This document shows positions 36,932 to 45,475 of a stretch of DNA of 63,644 nt, piece by piece. The translations under genes were made by a program, and so were the position numbers. Each line of letters begins with the position of its first letter. Position 1 is the first letter of the stretch. Origin of the DNA: a virus; the IMG/VR virus record IMGVR_UViG_3300050821_007791, positions 1-63,644 of that record; one strand, given 5' to 3'. The notes beneath the pieces were generated by a model. The model did no database searches and was not told the DNA's origin. It was given only the letters and a program-made list of their open reading frames with translations.

Positions 36932-37774
36932 CTATCGAGCCCTACGAGCTTGCATTGCACCAAACCCGCTCGCGGTGTTAGTGGTGAAGGATGACTGTAC
37001 CACCAAAAACACTTGACTGCTACTAGCGGTCACTGAAAATCGTACCGGACCTAGAGGAGCGATAGCCATTGGATTGGCATTGGCGAACCCTGTGAAACTG
37101 TTGAAGGGGAATGACGTAGAAAACGGAGGCACTTGATTCAGTGTGTTTGATACATTGTTGATGCTGGCTACCACGGCATTTAGCACTGTCGCTGCGTTAC
37201 CCGTGAAATATGGGCTAGCCCAAACATCCCAATCTCCAGATGTCAAAGAAATAGATGTTATGTTCGCCGCGCTTACGTTGGTAAGCGCGATTGCCGATCC
37301 CTGAACGACTATAGAAGACAAATACTCACCGACGTTTCCAGTATTGGCACTGTCGTTCGTCGCTGTCCCCGGTATCTGACCAACAGGGTAATTCGGCCCC
37401 CCGATGATCACCCATCCTCCGACGCTAGAATTGAGCGCCGAGTTGAACATTACGACATATTGACGCGCCGCGACGATCGACCCGTTCCCTACCTGTGTCA
37501 CTCCATCAGCGAAGTAGACGTTCAACGCCGCCAGCGATCCAACCTGAAGAGTGACATTGCCAGTGGATGAATTAACAGCAACGAAGCTGAATTGGATGAG
37601 GTTCGCATACGCTGAAATTAGCGTCGTGTTCGCCAGTGGGCTGAGCGTGATGACGTTCGTTCCAGATGCCGTACAAGGCACGATACCCTGCGCCCCAAGG
37701 TCGGCGATCGAATCGTCCAAAAAACTCATTTGGGGATTTGTGATGCCCGCATAGGGCGTGTGACGAATCGCCAT
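36932..37774 (-). CDS. Tail fibre / virion surface protein
   Basis: 280 residues. GNVTLQVGSLAALNVYFADG, then GEYLSSIVVQGSAIALTNVS and SISLTSGDWDVWASPYFTGN match a common phage tail-protein segment (GEYLSSxxVxGSAxxLTxxxAxNITSISLTxGDWDV). The N-terminus THTPYAGITNPQMSF-like is a short collar. The C-terminus FTTNTASGFGAMQARRAR is basic. Placed after the tail tube genes, consistent with a fibre. Confidence 0.8.
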   Translation of the reverse strand: MAIRHTPYAGITNPQMSFLDDSIADLGAQGIVPCTASGTNVITLSPLANTTLISAYANLIQFSFVAVNSSTGNVTLQVGSLAALNVYFADGVTQVGNGSIVAARQYVVMFNSALNSSVGGWVIIGGPNYPVGQIPGTATNDSANTGNVGEYLSSIVVQGSAIALTNVSAANITSISLTSGDWDVWASPYFTGNAATVLNAVVASINNVSNTLNQVPPFSTSFPFNSFTGFANANPMAIAPLGPVRFSVTASSSQVFLVVQSSFTTNTASGFGAMQARRAR

Positions 37775-38493
37775 TATTTGTTCGGCCTGTTTTTCACAGC
37801 CGCCTCCATGAGCATGTATAGGTCTTCTATGGAGCCATCACTTTTAGCTCGGTTCAGACCAAAAAGAAGGAAGTGGCAGTTGTCTTTGGTGTAACCCTTG
37901 CTGTTATCAACCCGATCGATACTGGCTGAAAACATTGATGGACCGCTCCTTCGGCCTCTCTCTGGCGGAAGAAGGAGGAATGGAATACCCGTCATTTCAC
38001 AATTTCCTGTCCATCGTTCCTTTGCCCACTCAATAGTGAGATCGAACGCAAGGCCATTGGCCTTAGCTCGACCCTTAGCACTCAAAATCATTCCATAGAA
38101 CGGCGTATCAAAGAACCGTCTTGTGACGGCAGCATGGACTCTATCGGGATGATTGGCATTATAAGTCTTGGAAAAACGCCGTTTCTTTTCCACAAACTGT
38201 GGGTCTTGCATCCTTCTTGCGTGGTAAGATCGTTTCAAACATTTATCGCTGCAATATTTCGCATTGCTACGGCGATAAAATGTTGCCCTGCATCCCACAC
38301 AAACCTGCGCCTTTGGTCTTACCTTAAGAGCCAATTGTTTAGCCATGAAGTGCGGCGTTGAGCGAATCCGCATATAATGCGCTCGTTTCATGCACCGATC
38401 GCTACAAAACAGTCCGTCTCGACGCGGCACAAATGGTGATCCGCACTCTGCGCAGTTATTAGTGCCGCCGATGGCGATGTTTGCCTTGCTCAT
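37774..38493 (-). CDS. HNH-type homing endonuclease with zinc fingers
   Basis: 239 residues from the ATG at 38493. Two zinc-finger units, CAECGSPFVPRRDGLFCSDR and CVGCRATFYRRSNAKYCSDK, precede NCEMTGIPFLLL and SIDRVDNSKGYTKDNCHFLL, an HNH-like core (DRxDNxxGYxxxNC). AT-rich relative to the virion genes around it. It has its own promoter within the 3' end of the tail gene (38500-38529). A longer frame upstream overlaps that tail gene and is not used. Confidence 0.85.
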   Translation of the reverse strand: MSKANIAIGGTNNCAECGSPFVPRRDGLFCSDRCMKRAHYMRIRSTPHFMAKQLALKVRPKAQVCVGCRATFYRRSNAKYCSDKCLKRSYHARRMQDPQFVEKKRRFSKTYNANHPDRVHAAVTRRFFDTPFYGMILSAKGRAKANGLAFDLTIEWAKERWTGNCEMTGIPFLLLPPERGRRSGPSMFSASIDRVDNSKGYTKDNCHFLLFGLNRAKSDGSIEDLYMLMEAAVKNRPNK

Positions 38494-38499
38494 GCCGAT

Positions 38500-38529
38500 A
38501 TTATAACACGATTCCATCTCCGCTACCAA
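38500..38529 (-). promoter_or_regulatory. Promoter of the 239-residue HNH gene
   Basis: Minus strand TTGGTA (38529-38524), an 18-bp spacer, and a perfect TATAAT (38505-38500). It lies across the 3' end of the tail nozzle gene, and the TSS is 5-8 bases before the ATG, so the endonuclease may be made from a leaderless transcript independent of late transcription. Confidence 0.55.
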
Positions 38530-40619
38530 TTCGTTGCTGTCTGTTGAGCCAATAGTGTCATGGAGATGAGCGTTACGTCCGTAGCAGTTGTCTGCACGCC
38601 CAATCCCATGATTACGCCAGAAGCGTTGATCGTCGTCGGCGCGAGCGCGCCCGTTCCCGTCGCCTGCCATGTCACCGGGAGTCCTCCCGTAGCCGTCCAA
38701 TTCGCCACAACGCCACCCGTTGCCGTCCATGTCGCTCCAAACACGTTCGTTAGCGTTATAGGAGAAGAAGAATTGTTCTCCGTATCTATGGTGACGGTGA
38801 ACGTCGATTGGTTGTTGTCGTTGGACTTGAATAATCCAAAGAGCGTCATTGAGTTCTTCGTCAGCATGTACGTAGGTGTGTCCCACAGCTTCGACTGAAG
38901 AACCTTGTTGATCGCATTGGATGGCGTTTGGAATAGCGGATAGATCGAATGTCCGTCCGTTCCGTACGCCGTGAGTGAGGAATTGATCTCCTGACTCGCA
39001 ATCTGCGTGAGCGTCGTGCTCGGTTGGGCGGTGAACCACTTCGATCCGTCCCAACACATGAGTTGGTTGGCTTGTTTCTGAGTGAATGGATCGATAATGG
39101 GTAAGAGCAGGGCGTAAACGTGAATACCGAAGATGATCGTCACGGCAGCGCTTGGTACGATGCCGGCAATAGTGGGTGGATTGCCAACGGCAGGAACAGT
39201 CGTATATATGCCGTCAAGGGGCGACGAAACTTTCTGCACCGCCCCTCCATAGAGCGCGTGAATGCCGAACGTATTCGCCATGACGATGGAACGAGAGTAT
39301 ACTTGAGCACTATTAGGCCACGGAGAGCCGATCTGCGGGTCAACGTTCAGATTCGAGAACGTCGTGATACCCGCCGACACCTGAATGCCTGAGATATAGT
39401 TTATCGACGAGTCACCAACGAGATAAAGGAACCCGTTAGACTGTTTGAGCGCGTGATATCCGACTCTCAGAAACGAATCCGTCGAAACGAACGTTCCCGC
39501 CGCGTCGATAACGCTGAAATCCGTAGGAGACCCAGGCGCAGAGAACACAACGAGTGACTTCGGAGGCGGAGTCGATGGTGCTGAGCCGTTTGCTATCCAA
39601 ACGCGCGACTGAAACGTCTCAATCGCCGTTCCTTGGATGCCAAACGGCATGATCGCCACCGTCGCTTGGGCAACGGGGTTGTTGACATCGGTGATGTAAA
39701 CCGTGGGAGGGTCTTGGTAGAGTTGTCCAGGCGTAACGGTCGTAACCGACGAGATTGCCCCACCAGTGGAAGCCGCTACCGCGGTTGCCGTCGCTCCAAT
39801 ACCCCCGCCGCCAAGAAGCTGGACCTTAACCGCACCAGTATATCCCGATCCACCCGTTACGACCGCGATCGCTCCCACACCGTTGGTGCTGTTCAACACA
39901 GCCGTAGCCACGGCGGTCGCCGCCGTTCCGATTCCGCCGCCAGTGAACGCAAGCGCCACGATGTCGGACGAGTCGAACCCCGTCCCCGCACCCGTGACGG
40001 TGATCGACGAAACCTGCCCTCCCGATGTAACGGTGGAAGTGAACGTCGGTCCCGATCCCTGTCCGCCAAATGCCGTTATCGTCGGAGATGACGTGTAGCC
40101 GTTACCTCCGTTCGTTATCGTGACGAACGGACCAATGGTGCCTGATTGGTAGAAAACCGTGCCATCCCATATGAAATATCCGTTAGTCTGTGGGGCGCAT
40201 ATGAGAATGAATTGAGACCCCCACTGAGACATGCCAATCTGATTGGTGGGATTGGCAATCGTACCTGCCCCCGCCATGGAGGTGGTAACTTTGGTAGATG
40301 TATTGATCTGTGTAATGCTGCCATTGTTGTTGAATGAAACGCAAATCGGCTTGTCGGCAATGTTGCCGAAGTAAAACGCCGACACGGACGCACCAGAGTT
40401 GGCGGTGAAGATGGGAGCCCCAACGTCGTATAATGTACGGATGTTGTCGGGGCCGAGCGGCATCCAATTGAAACACCAAGAGGTCTCCGTGTCGGTGATC
40501 GCCGGACGGCTGGCCTTAGTGTTGAGTCCGGTGAACCCATGAAAGACGAGCGGGTTCATGTTCTCGGGTAGACCGAGAACTTTCGGTGGCGCCGCCACGT
40601 TCTGAAGGTCGCCCATCAC
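38523..40619 (-). CDS. Tail nozzle (gp12-like tubular B) protein with GxGY repeats
   Basis: 698 residues. MNPLVFHGFTGLNTKASRPA and TSWCFNWMPLGPDNIRTL near the start are typical of podovirus nozzle proteins (T7 gp12 type), as are LVVFSAPGSPTDFSVIDAAG and FLRVGYHALKQSNGFLYL. Inserted at about 165-310 are several beta repeats of the form 'ITNGGNGYTSSPTITAFGG', the same module present in the two genes upstream. Overlaps the connector gene by four bases. Confidence 0.82.
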   Translation of the reverse strand: MMGDLQNVAAPPKVLGLPENMNPLVFHGFTGLNTKASRPAITDTETSWCFNWMPLGPDNIRTLYDVGAPIFTANSGASVSAFYFGNIADKPICVSFNNNGSITQINTSTKVTTSMAGAGTIANPTNQIGMSQWGSQFILICAPQTNGYFIWDGTVFYQSGTIGPFVTITNGGNGYTSSPTITAFGGQGSGPTFTSTVTSGGQVSSITVTGAGTGFDSSDIVALAFTGGGIGTAATAVATAVLNSTNGVGAIAVVTGGSGYTGAVKVQLLGGGGIGATATAVAASTGGAISSVTTVTPGQLYQDPPTVYITDVNNPVAQATVAIMPFGIQGTAIETFQSRVWIANGSAPSTPPPKSLVVFSAPGSPTDFSVIDAAGTFVSTDSFLRVGYHALKQSNGFLYLVGDSSINYISGIQVSAGITTFSNLNVDPQIGSPWPNSAQVYSRSIVMANTFGIHALYGGAVQKVSSPLDGIYTTVPAVGNPPTIAGIVPSAAVTIIFGIHVYALLLPIIDPFTQKQANQLMCWDGSKWFTAQPSTTLTQIASQEINSSLTAYGTDGHSIYPLFQTPSNAINKVLQSKLWDTPTYMLTKNSMTLFGLFKSNDNNQSTFTVTIDTENNSSSPITLTNVFGATWTATGGVVANWTATGGLPVTWQATGTGALAPTTINASGVIMGLGVQTTATDVTLISMTLLAQQTATNW

Positions 40620-41554
40620 GCTCGACCATAGAAATTCGTTGTCCCACGGGGATTACTTACCTGTCTTGCACGCTTCATGAACTTCTCAAACTCTTGCCAC
40701 ATACGATCAGCGTCCGTGAACCGCTGCTTTCCGCTGAAGGCGTAGTACGCCGCCAAAAACGGGACACAATCAGTCCAAGGATATGGCAGGGCTTCAGTGT
40801 CGGTATCCACCGCCAACGCATTAGGAAGGCACATGCAGTCCCACTCCATCTGGTACTGCTGATTCGGCAGCGGATACAGGTAGACCGATCCGCTCGCTCC
40901 CTGTCCGAATTGCGTGAACACGACGGGGACATCCAGGTATCCCGCCGTGTAGTTACGCACATACGCTTGGTAGCGAGAGAACGACAGACGTATCGTCGTG
41001 TAACGGAACGTCGCGAAGATGAGCGAGATCGAATTGACGCTCATGATCGACGAGATGCCCGATCCGCTGGTCGCCACCATGGGATTGACGGCGGAGAACG
41101 GATACACTTCCTGCTGAAGCGTCGTGACGTTTATGCCGCTGACGTTCGCAATCGCCTTGGCGCCCGTGCCGGCGCCCGACGTGATCGTTACGGTCGGTTG
41201 GAAGTATCCGGCGCCGGCGTTTTGGATCGTGATCGACGTGACCGTCGTTCCCGTGAGGTTCGCCGAGGCCGTTGCCTGTAGCCCACCAGGATTATTTGCA
41301 AGCCCCGAGAGACTGTCGGGAGGAGTAATCGTTACCGTAGGCGCGGAGGTATAGCCCGTACCCGAAACCGTGACGGTAATTGAATTTATGGAGCCATTGA
41401 TGGGCGGAAGTACCCGGACGCACTGACCCTCCGCGGCAATCTGTGACCTCGCCGTGTTGATGTATGTCGTGAGCGTAGCAGTGGGGTATAATGCGCCCCC
41501 ACTGCCCGTCCCCAACAGATTTTGGAGCGCAACTAGGTAAGCGTTGAGCGCGAT
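40616..41554 (-). CDS. Tail adaptor (gp11-like tubular A) protein, AUC start likely
   Basis: 312 residues if started at the AUC codon 41554-41552, five bases after a strong GGGAGG site. No ATG/GTG/TTG gives a complete N-terminus: the first possible in-frame TTG (about 41513) falls after IALNAYLVALQNLL, a segment normally at the start of this family. Then comes LYPTATLTTYINTARSQIAA, and the C-terminus EALPYPWTDCVPFLAAYYAF and MWQEFEKFMKRAR, typical of podovirus tail adaptors. Residues about 60-130 contain two GxGY repeats (VSGTGYTSAPTVTITPP). Confidence 0.72.
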   Translation of the reverse strand: MALNAYLVALQNLLGTGSGGALYPTATLTTYINTARSQIAAEGQCVRVLPPINGSINSITVTVSGTGYTSAPTVTITPPDSLSGLANNPGGLQATASANLTGTTVTSITIQNAGAGYFQPTVTITSGAGTGAKAIANVSGINVTTLQQEVYPFSAVNPMVATSGSGISSIMSVNSISLIFATFRYTTIRLSFSRYQAYVRNYTAGYLDVPVVFTQFGQGASGSVYLYPLPNQQYQMEWDCMCLPNALAVDTDTEALPYPWTDCVPFLAAYYAFSGKQRFTDADRMWQEFEKFMKRARQVSNPRGTTNFYGRA

Positions 41555-41572
41555 TGCCGCCTCCCATTGGGA

Positions 41573-42787
41573 TTAGAGCGGCTGGACGTAGACCGTATCC
41601 GTGATGCCGCCCATCGTGAGCGCCAACGTCGGGTTCACCACGACGCCCATGCCCGTGCCCGAGCTTTGCAGAGGACCGGGGAGAACAAACGCCGTGGGCG
41701 CCGCCGTGAAGAAGCCAGGATCGATGATGGCACTTCCAACCGTGCCCGTGACGTTATTGCCAAGGATGGCGACGCCCGAACCCGAACCAATCGTGCCGGC
41801 AATCTGCGCCTGACGCGGGATCAATAGACCGGACTGAACGATGTTATTCGCTAGCAACGTTACGCCCGTGCCCGAGGTCTGCGAGAAGAGCGAGCCGCCA
41901 AACGTCGAGATGCCAATAGCGCCACTAAAGCCCGATCCAGGAGTCGTAACCGTGATGTTCTGGATGCTCTGCGCGAGGATCGCCGTGGCCAAGGCGCCCG
42001 AGCCGGCAAAGCCCGTGGCCGCCGCGATGGTGAGCGCGGGAGCGACGTTCTGAGGCTGCGTTCCTTCGTTCGTCATCAAGATCGCCGTGACGTTACCAGC
42101 GAAGGACAGGGACGCGGTGAGAACGGCGTTCTTCGTCGCAACCGTGCTCGTCAAGCTGTTGAAGTTCGTGTCGCTCGCCTGCGGGATGACATACACTGCG
42201 GGAACCGCCGTATAGCCGGCGCCAGGGTTGACGATCGTAATCGTCGTAATCGTTCCACCCGAGATCGTGCAAGTCGCCGTGGCGGGGACGCCAGGAGCGG
42301 GAGGAACGGCGATATTCAGGATCGGCGGGACGGTGTAGCCCGAACCCGACCCCGCGGCGGCGGGAACGATCGTCGAAAGAGCGCCGCCAGTGAGCGCAAT
42401 CCACGTCGAGCCCTGACCGCCCGCCACCGTAACGGTCGGCGCGGCGGTGTAACCCGTGCCCGAGTTCGTAACGACGGCGCCAATCGGGAAACCAGTGGGA
42501 TTGATGACACGGTAGTTCTGGCCGTCGCTCTCAACCGTAACCGCCTCGTTCACCATCTGCGTGGTATACGGGAACCATGTCGTCGTAACCGGGTCGAAGA
42601 CCTGAATCTGCGAAACGATGCCGGGCGAAACGAGGAACCGGCCGGCAGGGAGCGTGAAGTCCTCACCGGCCGAGAGCGAAACGCGGTTCGTGCCAATCAG
42701 GTCGGGGAGGAACCCACCCGCGATGATCGGAAAGAGCGCCTGCGGAACCGGGAGGTTGACGCCAACTGCGCCGATGATGGTGGCCAT
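41573..42787 (-). CDS. Virion decoration protein with GxGY repeats
   Basis: 404 residues. The N-terminal 100 (PVPQALFPIIAGGFLPDLIG, LVSPGIVSQIQVFDPVTTTW) form the unique part, then repeated 'GAVVTNSGTGYTAAPTVTVA' units at about 100, 145 and 190 and more diverged ones later. It lies directly downstream of the major capsid gene, where decoration or fibre-type head proteins are found. The same repeats occur in the two tail genes that follow. Confidence 0.75.
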   Translation of the reverse strand: MATIIGAVGVNLPVPQALFPIIAGGFLPDLIGTNRVSLSAGEDFTLPAGRFLVSPGIVSQIQVFDPVTTTWFPYTTQMVNEAVTVESDGQNYRVINPTGFPIGAVVTNSGTGYTAAPTVTVAGGQGSTWIALTGGALSTIVPAAAGSGSGYTVPPILNIAVPPAPGVPATATCTISGGTITTITIVNPGAGYTAVPAVYVIPQASDTNFNSLTSTVATKNAVLTASLSFAGNVTAILMTNEGTQPQNVAPALTIAAATGFAGSGALATAILAQSIQNITVTTPGSGFSGAIGISTFGGSLFSQTSGTGVTLLANNIVQSGLLIPRQAQIAGTIGSGSGVAILGNNVTGTVGSAIIDPGFFTAAPTAFVLPGPLQSSGTGMGVVVNPTLALTMGGITDTVYVQPL

Positions 42788-43833
42788 TAGAAAGCTCCCG
42801 TCGTGATACCGTTGATTACGGCGTTAGCCAACGGCTTGCTCGTCACAAGCTGCATGCCGAGAATCATCACGCCCACCTGGGCGATCTGCATCAGTGGAAT
42901 TGCGCTATAGAAGCCGCTGAAAGCGAACGGAGCATCTTCAGAAATGTACCAACTTGTGTACTTCGAGTTAACCGCGAAGACGCTGCCCTTTGGGCAGAAG
43001 TGATCCATGAAGATCGGAATGCCAGCGATGATGATGTTCGGGAACGCCGAACGGATCGGCGTGTCCATGCTGTACTCCTTGCCAGGATCGACGAACACCG
43101 TCTCAATCGGCGTGTTACCGCTGTTCGTGGCGATGAAGTTGCTGTTCAACGTCGCGAAATCGCTCGGCGACATGACGACGTAATCAGGCGCTTCACCACC
43201 GGCAAGGTCCGTAATCTGGATCAAGAACTGCGCTGCCGATTGGCGCGTTGAGAACGCTGTGGCGTTCGTGTAAACCTGCCCCTGCCAGAAGGAGTTCGAC
43301 GCCACGTTGCGGTTGATACCGCCGTACGTCGCGACGGTCGTTCCGTTGTCAAACCCGTCAATGAACGACGACGGCATGAGAGGGTTGTTCGTGTTGTTCG
43401 TGAACGTCGCCGATCCCAATTGCTGCATGGTCACGGCGTACACATCGTTCATGCGAACGTCGAGGATCGGAACGACGGCTTCCGTGGACTGAAGCAACGC
43501 CTCACCAAGCACCAACGGAACTGGAACGGTGAAGTACGCGGTGTTGAACGCCGCGTTCTGAACGCCGGGGATGACCTGCGGCTTGTTGAACGAGCCCGAG
43601 TAACCCGTCCATGCGCCCTGAACCATGGACGCGCCCTGAACGGGGAACGTGATCTGGTTGAGACCGCCAGCAGAGCGTTGGGCGTTGCCCATCAAGAGCA
43701 TCAGCGTTGGCGTACTGAAATAGAGTTGGCATGTGACCTTGGGAACGAATGCGCGACGAGTCAGCGCGTTAAGCTCCGCGAAGGACGCCGTAGATGCTCC
43801 AGGTACAACACCAGTTCCGCCGAGTACAGCCAT
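42787..43833 (-). CDS. Major capsid protein
   Basis: 348 residues. NALTRRAFVPKVTCQLYFST and TLMLLMGNAQRSAGGLNQIT open the protein; QPQ-like strands LNQITFPVQGASMVQGAWTG, APDYVVMSPSDFATLNSNFI and MDHFCPKGSVFAVNSKYTSW follow the HK97-type order of strands and the long spine helix. Immediately downstream of a scaffold-like gene and upstream of the tail module, as expected for a head protein. No procapsid protease is seen. Confidence 0.88.
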   Translation of the reverse strand: MAVLGGTGVVPGASTASFAELNALTRRAFVPKVTCQLYFSTPTLMLLMGNAQRSAGGLNQITFPVQGASMVQGAWTGYSGSFNKPQVIPGVQNAAFNTAYFTVPVPLVLGEALLQSTEAVVPILDVRMNDVYAVTMQQLGSATFTNNTNNPLMPSSFIDGFDNGTTVATYGGINRNVASNSFWQGQVYTNATAFSTRQSAAQFLIQITDLAGGEAPDYVVMSPSDFATLNSNFIATNSGNTPIETVFVDPGKEYSMDTPIRSAFPNIIIAGIPIFMDHFCPKGSVFAVNSKYTSWYISEDAPFAFSGFYSAIPLMQIAQVGVMILGMQLVTSKPLANAVINGITTGAF

Positions 43834-43868
43834 TTACTTTCTCCTCGATCCCTTACGGCGCCCGTACA

Positions 43869-44504
43869 TCACACCCTCGCGCGGCGGTTCGGACGAATCT
43901 CGGCGTAGAATTTGTTGATCTCGCTGTTCGTAACGTCGTTGATCGCCTTCTGAGCGCCAGCGGCAGGGCGCGGCCTCAGTGCGGCAATCCAAGGATTGCC
44001 TTCGGGTGGGCTGAAGAGGGCGGAGCCACGCCCATAGTCGCCAGGGACGAACGGCGCTGCGTTGTCGCTCTTGTTCTCACGCTCGAAGAACGCCTCGGCC
44101 GCTTCGTAGTCAGCGAGACCCCGCTCTTGCATCACCTTCTCGACGCCCTTGATTCCGTCGTCGTTGTAGCCGAGCTTCCGAAGGAGGGCGCGACCGCTTT
44201 CGATCCGTCCATCCACCTCGGCGTTGCGTTTGCGCTCGTCGCTCGCCTTCGCATCGTCGGCGAGTTGCTTCTTCAGGTCATCAAGCTCTTTCTGCGTGCT
44301 GTTGAGCTTATCGAGGAAGGGCTTGGCAGCGTCGATCTCGGGGATGACGAGATCGGGATTGGCTTCCTTCATAAGCTCAAGTACGCGGCCCCGTGTCTTG
44401 GGGTTGCTGCCGAGCTTGTCGAGAAGCGCCTTGGAGGGAGCGAACGAATCCCGCTCCGCTTTCAGCCTCCGATATTCGCCATCTTCAACTTCGATAAGCG
44501 CCAT
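43869..44504 (-). CDS. Scaffold protein
   Basis: 211 residues, highly charged and helical (EVEDGEYRRLKAERDSFAPS, LDDLKKQLADDAKASDERKR) with an unstructured basic C-terminus. Small charged coiled-coil protein just before the major capsid gene is the classic scaffold arrangement. Start overlaps the previous stop (TAATG). Confidence 0.8.
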   Translation of the reverse strand: MALIEVEDGEYRRLKAERDSFAPSKALLDKLGSNPKTRGRVLELMKEANPDLVIPEIDAAKPFLDKLNSTQKELDDLKKQLADDAKASDERKRNAEVDGRIESGRALLRKLGYNDDGIKGVEKVMQERGLADYEAAEAFFERENKSDNAAPFVPGDYGRGSALFSPPEGNPWIAALRPRPAAGAQKAINDVTNSEINKFYAEIRPNRRARV

Positions 44505-44680
44505 TACTTCCTCACATGATCGATGTCGTACGCAGGGTCACGGGGGCGCGGACCGCGCCCGCTCCATGGTCCCTTCGCAAGATACTTCTGGTGAATGTCG
44601 CGATCGTCGCACTCATGCGAGGCCATCTTGTGTTGGAAGATGGCGTTCGTATTGGAACGATCTTGCGGTGCGTTCGCCAT
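44504..44680 (-). CDS. 58-residue virion-operon protein
   Basis: ATG at 44680, TAA at 44506-44504, overlapping the scaffold start (TAATG). Sequence begins MANAPQDRSNTNAIFQHKMA and ends YDIDHVRK; the middle is basic (KGPWSGRGPRPRDPAY). It was found by translating the gap upstream of scaffold. Two consecutive TAATG couplings strongly suggest that it is translated. Function unknown. Confidence 0.6.
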   Translation of the reverse strand: MANAPQDRSNTNAIFQHKMASHECDDRDIHQKYLAKGPWSGRGPRPRDPAYDIDHVRK

Positions 44681-44844
44681 TACTTACCGATATGGACAAT
44701 CGCATAGCTGTTTTTGCGATGCGCGCCGCTAATGTGCGACTTGCGAGCGCCGATGTCTTCCTTGTGGAAGTCGATACGCTCAACTTTCGGATCGCTCTCG
44801 GGGATGGACTTGCGTCCCTCTTGGAAGATGTCTGCCTTCGCCAT
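44680..44844 (-). CDS. 54-residue virion-operon protein
   Basis: ATG at 44844, TAA at 44682-44680, overlapping the next ATG. MAKADIFQEGRKSIPESDPK followed by an HKEDIGARKSHISGAHRKNS segment. Basic and hydrophilic. Same TAATG coupling as the gene after it. No family known. Confidence 0.6.
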   Translation of the reverse strand: MAKADIFQEGRKSIPESDPKVERIDFHKEDIGARKSHISGAHRKNSYAIVHIGK

Positions 44845-44856
44845 GCGTGTACTCCG

Positions 44857-45273
44857 TTATGCCGCTGCGGGCGGCGCGGGTTGTGGGGCGCCACCGCCAC
44901 CGGGAGAGCCACCACCGCCCATCGCGCGTAGGCGGGCGATCTCGGGTTGCTCCTGCTTCTGTTGCATCATCATTTGCTGCAACGACGATTGCTCGACTCC
45001 AGGGGACGTGGAGCCGGGCGGAACGTGCTTGGTCAGAGCGGTGATCGCCTTCATGATGTCTTTGCCCGGCTCCGTACCCGAGCCGATCAGGGGCAGCGAT
45101 TTCTCAAGAAGGCGTACCGCCCACTGCACCTGGGCGAGCGCCGCCGCCTGTAAGCCCTTGTTCATCGTCGGCATGGTCATGCCACCGGCCCCGCCTGCCG
45201 GGGGAGTGCCGGGGGGGCTTTGAGAACCTACAGGGGGAGTCGGCGACGCCGCGCCAGGGGCAGGGCTTTGCAT
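44857..45273 (-). CDS. Pro/Gly-rich structural-operon protein
   Basis: 138 residues. Pro-rich N-terminus (to about 30), a central helical domain (NKGLQAAALAQVQWAVRLLE, then DIMKAITALTKHVPPG) and a Gln/Met-rich helix (SSLQQMMMQQKQEQPE) ending in a Gly/Pro tail. Possibly a scaffold or assembly helper. Preceded by the tiny basic ORF at 45277. Confidence 0.65.
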   Translation of the reverse strand: MQSPAPGAASPTPPVGSQSPPGTPPAGGAGGMTMPTMNKGLQAAALAQVQWAVRLLEKSLPLIGSGTEPGKDIMKAITALTKHVPPGSTSPGVEQSSLQQMMMQQKQEQPEIARLRAMGGGGSPGGGGAPQPAPPAAA

Positions 45274-45276
45274 TAA

Positions 45277-45309
45277 CTACTTCCGGCGACGCTTGTGGCG
45301 ACGTGCCAT
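45277..45309 (-). CDS. 10-residue Arg/Lys-rich mini-gene MARRHKRRRK
   Basis: ATG at 45309 preceded by a strong GAGGAGAG ribosome site, TAG at 45279-45277. It is the first open frame of the scaffold-capsid transcript. The ribosome site is as strong as that of any gene here, and the peptide is almost wholly basic, like a nucleic-acid-binding tail. It could be a real micro-protein or a leader peptide. Confidence 0.45.
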   Translation of the reverse strand: MARRHKRRRK

Positions 45310-45397
45310 GATGCTCTCTCCTCGAAACGGCTCCCCGAGAGAACATCACCAGGGAGCCTCTGTTGGCGGAACGTCACCAACGCCGCAGTAATTCACA

Positions 45398-45411
45398 CAC
45401 TACGGGTAGTG
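45398..45411. promoter_or_regulatory. Palindrome CACTACGGGTAGTG, candidate operator
   Basis: A 14-bp inverted repeat (6-bp arms) overlapping the -10 region of the predicted leftward late promoter. It lies between the capsid operon and the rightward island whose first gene encodes a DNA-binding protein. Confidence 0.4.
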
Positions 45412-45435
45412 ATTCCTCTTGCACAATCAGTTCAA
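45407..45435 (-). promoter_or_regulatory. Predicted leftward promoter for scaffold/capsid operon
   Basis: Minus strand TTGAAC (45435-45430), a 17-bp spacer, and TCACTA (45412-45407). The transcript would begin near 45400 and run about 90 bases to the mini-gene at 45309, through a GGCTCCC/GGGAGCC hairpin (about 45328-45358). Confidence 0.4.
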
Positions 45436-45475
45436 ATGCGCCATCGTTAGCCAAACGACGCCAACGCCAAGTGGA

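Noticed and set aside
37774-39057. Long 427-residue leftward frame including the HNH gene
   Set aside because: Its first half overlaps the nozzle gene out of frame and has no family character. The HNH protein starts at 38493, just after a TATAAT promoter.
41292-41567. 91-residue leftward frame beginning at an ATG beside GGGAGG
   Set aside because: It is the wrong frame of the tail adaptor; the peptide has no domain character, whereas the other frame gives a tail adaptor.
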